Assembly: GCA_963578625.1 (NCBI GenBank)
Contig: CAUZEO010000298.1
Span: 1-6,609, forward strand
Origin: CAUZEO01 sp963578625
GTDB taxonomy: Bacteria; Verrucomicrobiota; Kiritimatiellia; SLOV01
Reading direction: 5' to 3'
Length of the DNA: 6,609 nucleotides
The notes beneath the pieces were generated by a model. The model was not told the DNA's origin. It worked only from the letters and a program-made list of their open reading frames with translations, and did no database searches. The position numbers and the translations under genes were made by a program. How positions within the stretch are numbered: the stretch's first letter is position 1; every line of letters begins with the position of its first letter. Positions 5,827 through 6,609 of the stretch are shown here, piece after piece.

Positions 5827-6609
5827 CTATTCGCGCGCCCACGATTTCGCCCGTTCCACCGCGCGGGACCAGCCCTCCAGCGCATCCTCGCCCGCGGCGG
5901 TATCGGCTGCGGGTTCAAATCTCCGCTCCTCCAGCCATCGATCCGCAATCTCCTCGCGATCCGCCCAGAATCCAACCGCAAGACCGGCTAGATACGCGGC
6001 CCCAAGAACGGTCGTCTCCGTCACGACGGGTCGGACGACCGGAACGGTAAGTATATCGGCCTGGAACTGCATGAGTAGATCGTTGGCGCTGGCTCCGCCG
6101 TCCACCCGAAGCTCCTTCAGCGAGATGCGGCTGTCGCGTTCCATCGCCCGAAGCACATCGTAACTCTGGAACGCAATGGCCTCCAGCGCGGCGCGCGCAA
6201 GATGCCCCGCGGACGTACCCCGGGTGATGCCCACGATGGCCCCCCGCGCGTAGGGATCCCAGTGCGGCGCGCCCAAACCCGCAAATGCCGGCACCAGGTA
6301 GATCCCTCCAGAATCTTCCACTTCCGAGGCAAGCGCTTCGACCTCTTCCGAGGAGGAAATTAATCCCAATCCGTCCCGCAACCACTGGACCACCGCACCG
6401 CCGATGAATACGCTCCCCTCCAGCGCATACTCAACAACGTCCCCAACTTTCCAGGCAATGGTGGTGAGCAGATTGTTTTTCGACGGAACCGCCCGCTGTC
6501 CGGTATTCATGAGAAGGAAACACCCGGTCCCGTACGTATTCTTGACCATCCCATCAGCGTGACACGCCTGACCGAAAAGAGCGGACTGCTGGTCTCCCGC
6601 CATACCGGC
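5827..6609 (-). CDS. glpK: Glycerol kinase, C-terminal part (EC 2.7.1.30)
   Basis: Glycerol kinase transfers phosphate from ATP to glycerol, giving sn-glycerol-3-phosphate for glycolysis or phospholipid synthesis in the cytoplasm. The frame is open to the right edge; 260 residues are present and about 240 N-terminal residues are missing compared with the usual length near 500. The fragment starts inside AGMAGDQQSALFGQ, whose Asp is the catalytic base of the FGGY kinase fold (Asp245 in E. coli numbering). Next come GTGCFLLMNTG, with the glycerol-contacting Phe (E. coli Phe270), then YALEGSVFIGGAVVQWLRDG, PAFAGLGAPHWDPYARG, LRVDGGASANDLLMQFQAD and VTETTVLGAAYLAGLAVGFW, all in the expected order. 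No break or missing key residue is seen in this part. Other FGGY sugar kinases are unlikely given the match along the whole fragment. It heads the probable operon with the two genes on its left; its promoter lies outside the window. Confidence 0.95.
   Translation of the reverse strand, partial: AGMAGDQQSALFGQACHADGMVKNTYGTGCFLLMNTGQRAVPSKNNLLTTIAWKVGDVVEYALEGSVFIGGAVVQWLRDGLGLISSSEEVEALASEVEDSGGIYLVPAFAGLGAPHWDPYARGAIVGITRGTSAGHLARAALEAIAFQSYDVLRAMERDSRISLKELRVDGGASANDLLMQFQADILTVPVVRPVVTETTVLGAAYLAGLAVGFWADREEIADRWLEERRFEPAADTAAGEDALEGWSRAVERAKSWARE

Noticed and set aside
5600..6163. Plus-strand open frame of 187 codons across the glpK end and the Cys/His membrane protein
   Set aside because: It runs antisense to glpK, whose motifs are unmistakable, and gives a Ser/Arg-rich low-information product.

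Overview
The window looks like an ordinary chromosomal stretch from a moderately GC-rich bacterium, most likely in the Planctomycetes-Verrucomicrobia-Chlamydiae (PVC) superphylum, perhaps the Kiritimatiellota or Lentisphaerota. The best clue is the broken gene at 3037-4128. It joins a signal peptide, a small beta-rich domain ending FYMIVDL, an LVLRLIPSG-type entry motif and a formylglycine-generating-enzyme-like (SUMF1) domain, a layout I associate with large paralogous families in those phyla. The AsmA-like protein and the GYF_2/AIM24 fusion fit but do not prove this. The assignment is inference; no rRNA or other marker gene is present.

Layout, left to right. Positions 1-444 (+) hold the last four membrane helices of a major facilitator transporter cut by the window edge, followed by a small hairpin. 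Positions 445-959 contain no gene I can support; they hold a short hairpin and direct-repeat cluster near 618-670. Positions 960-2984 (+) encode a 674-residue single-pass AsmA-like protein made of two copies of a module of about 130 residues plus a Gly/Ala/Lys-rich tail. It converges on a minus-strand SUMF1-like gene (4128-3037) that has an in-frame stop and two compensating frameshifts.

Positions 6609-4254 are a probable minus-strand operon read from right to left: glycerol kinase (glpK, N-terminus outside the window), a 168-residue exported or membrane protein with a small Cys/His cluster, and a 328-residue GYF_2-AIM24 fusion. The gaps are only 32 and 47 bases and both downstream genes have good ribosome binding sites. 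A hairpin at 4207-4229 may end the operon.

Glycerol kinase makes glycerol-3-phosphate for catabolism or phospholipid synthesis. The two genes behind it look like membrane or envelope proteins of unknown role, so a shared job in membrane lipid or envelope homeostasis is possible but unproven. No tRNA, rRNA, CRISPR array or complete mobile element was seen. I found no convincing new defence or mobile system. The points most worth a second look are the doubly frameshifted gene, the repeated AsmA-like protein with its tail, and the GYF_2-AIM24 pair with its Cys/His partner.
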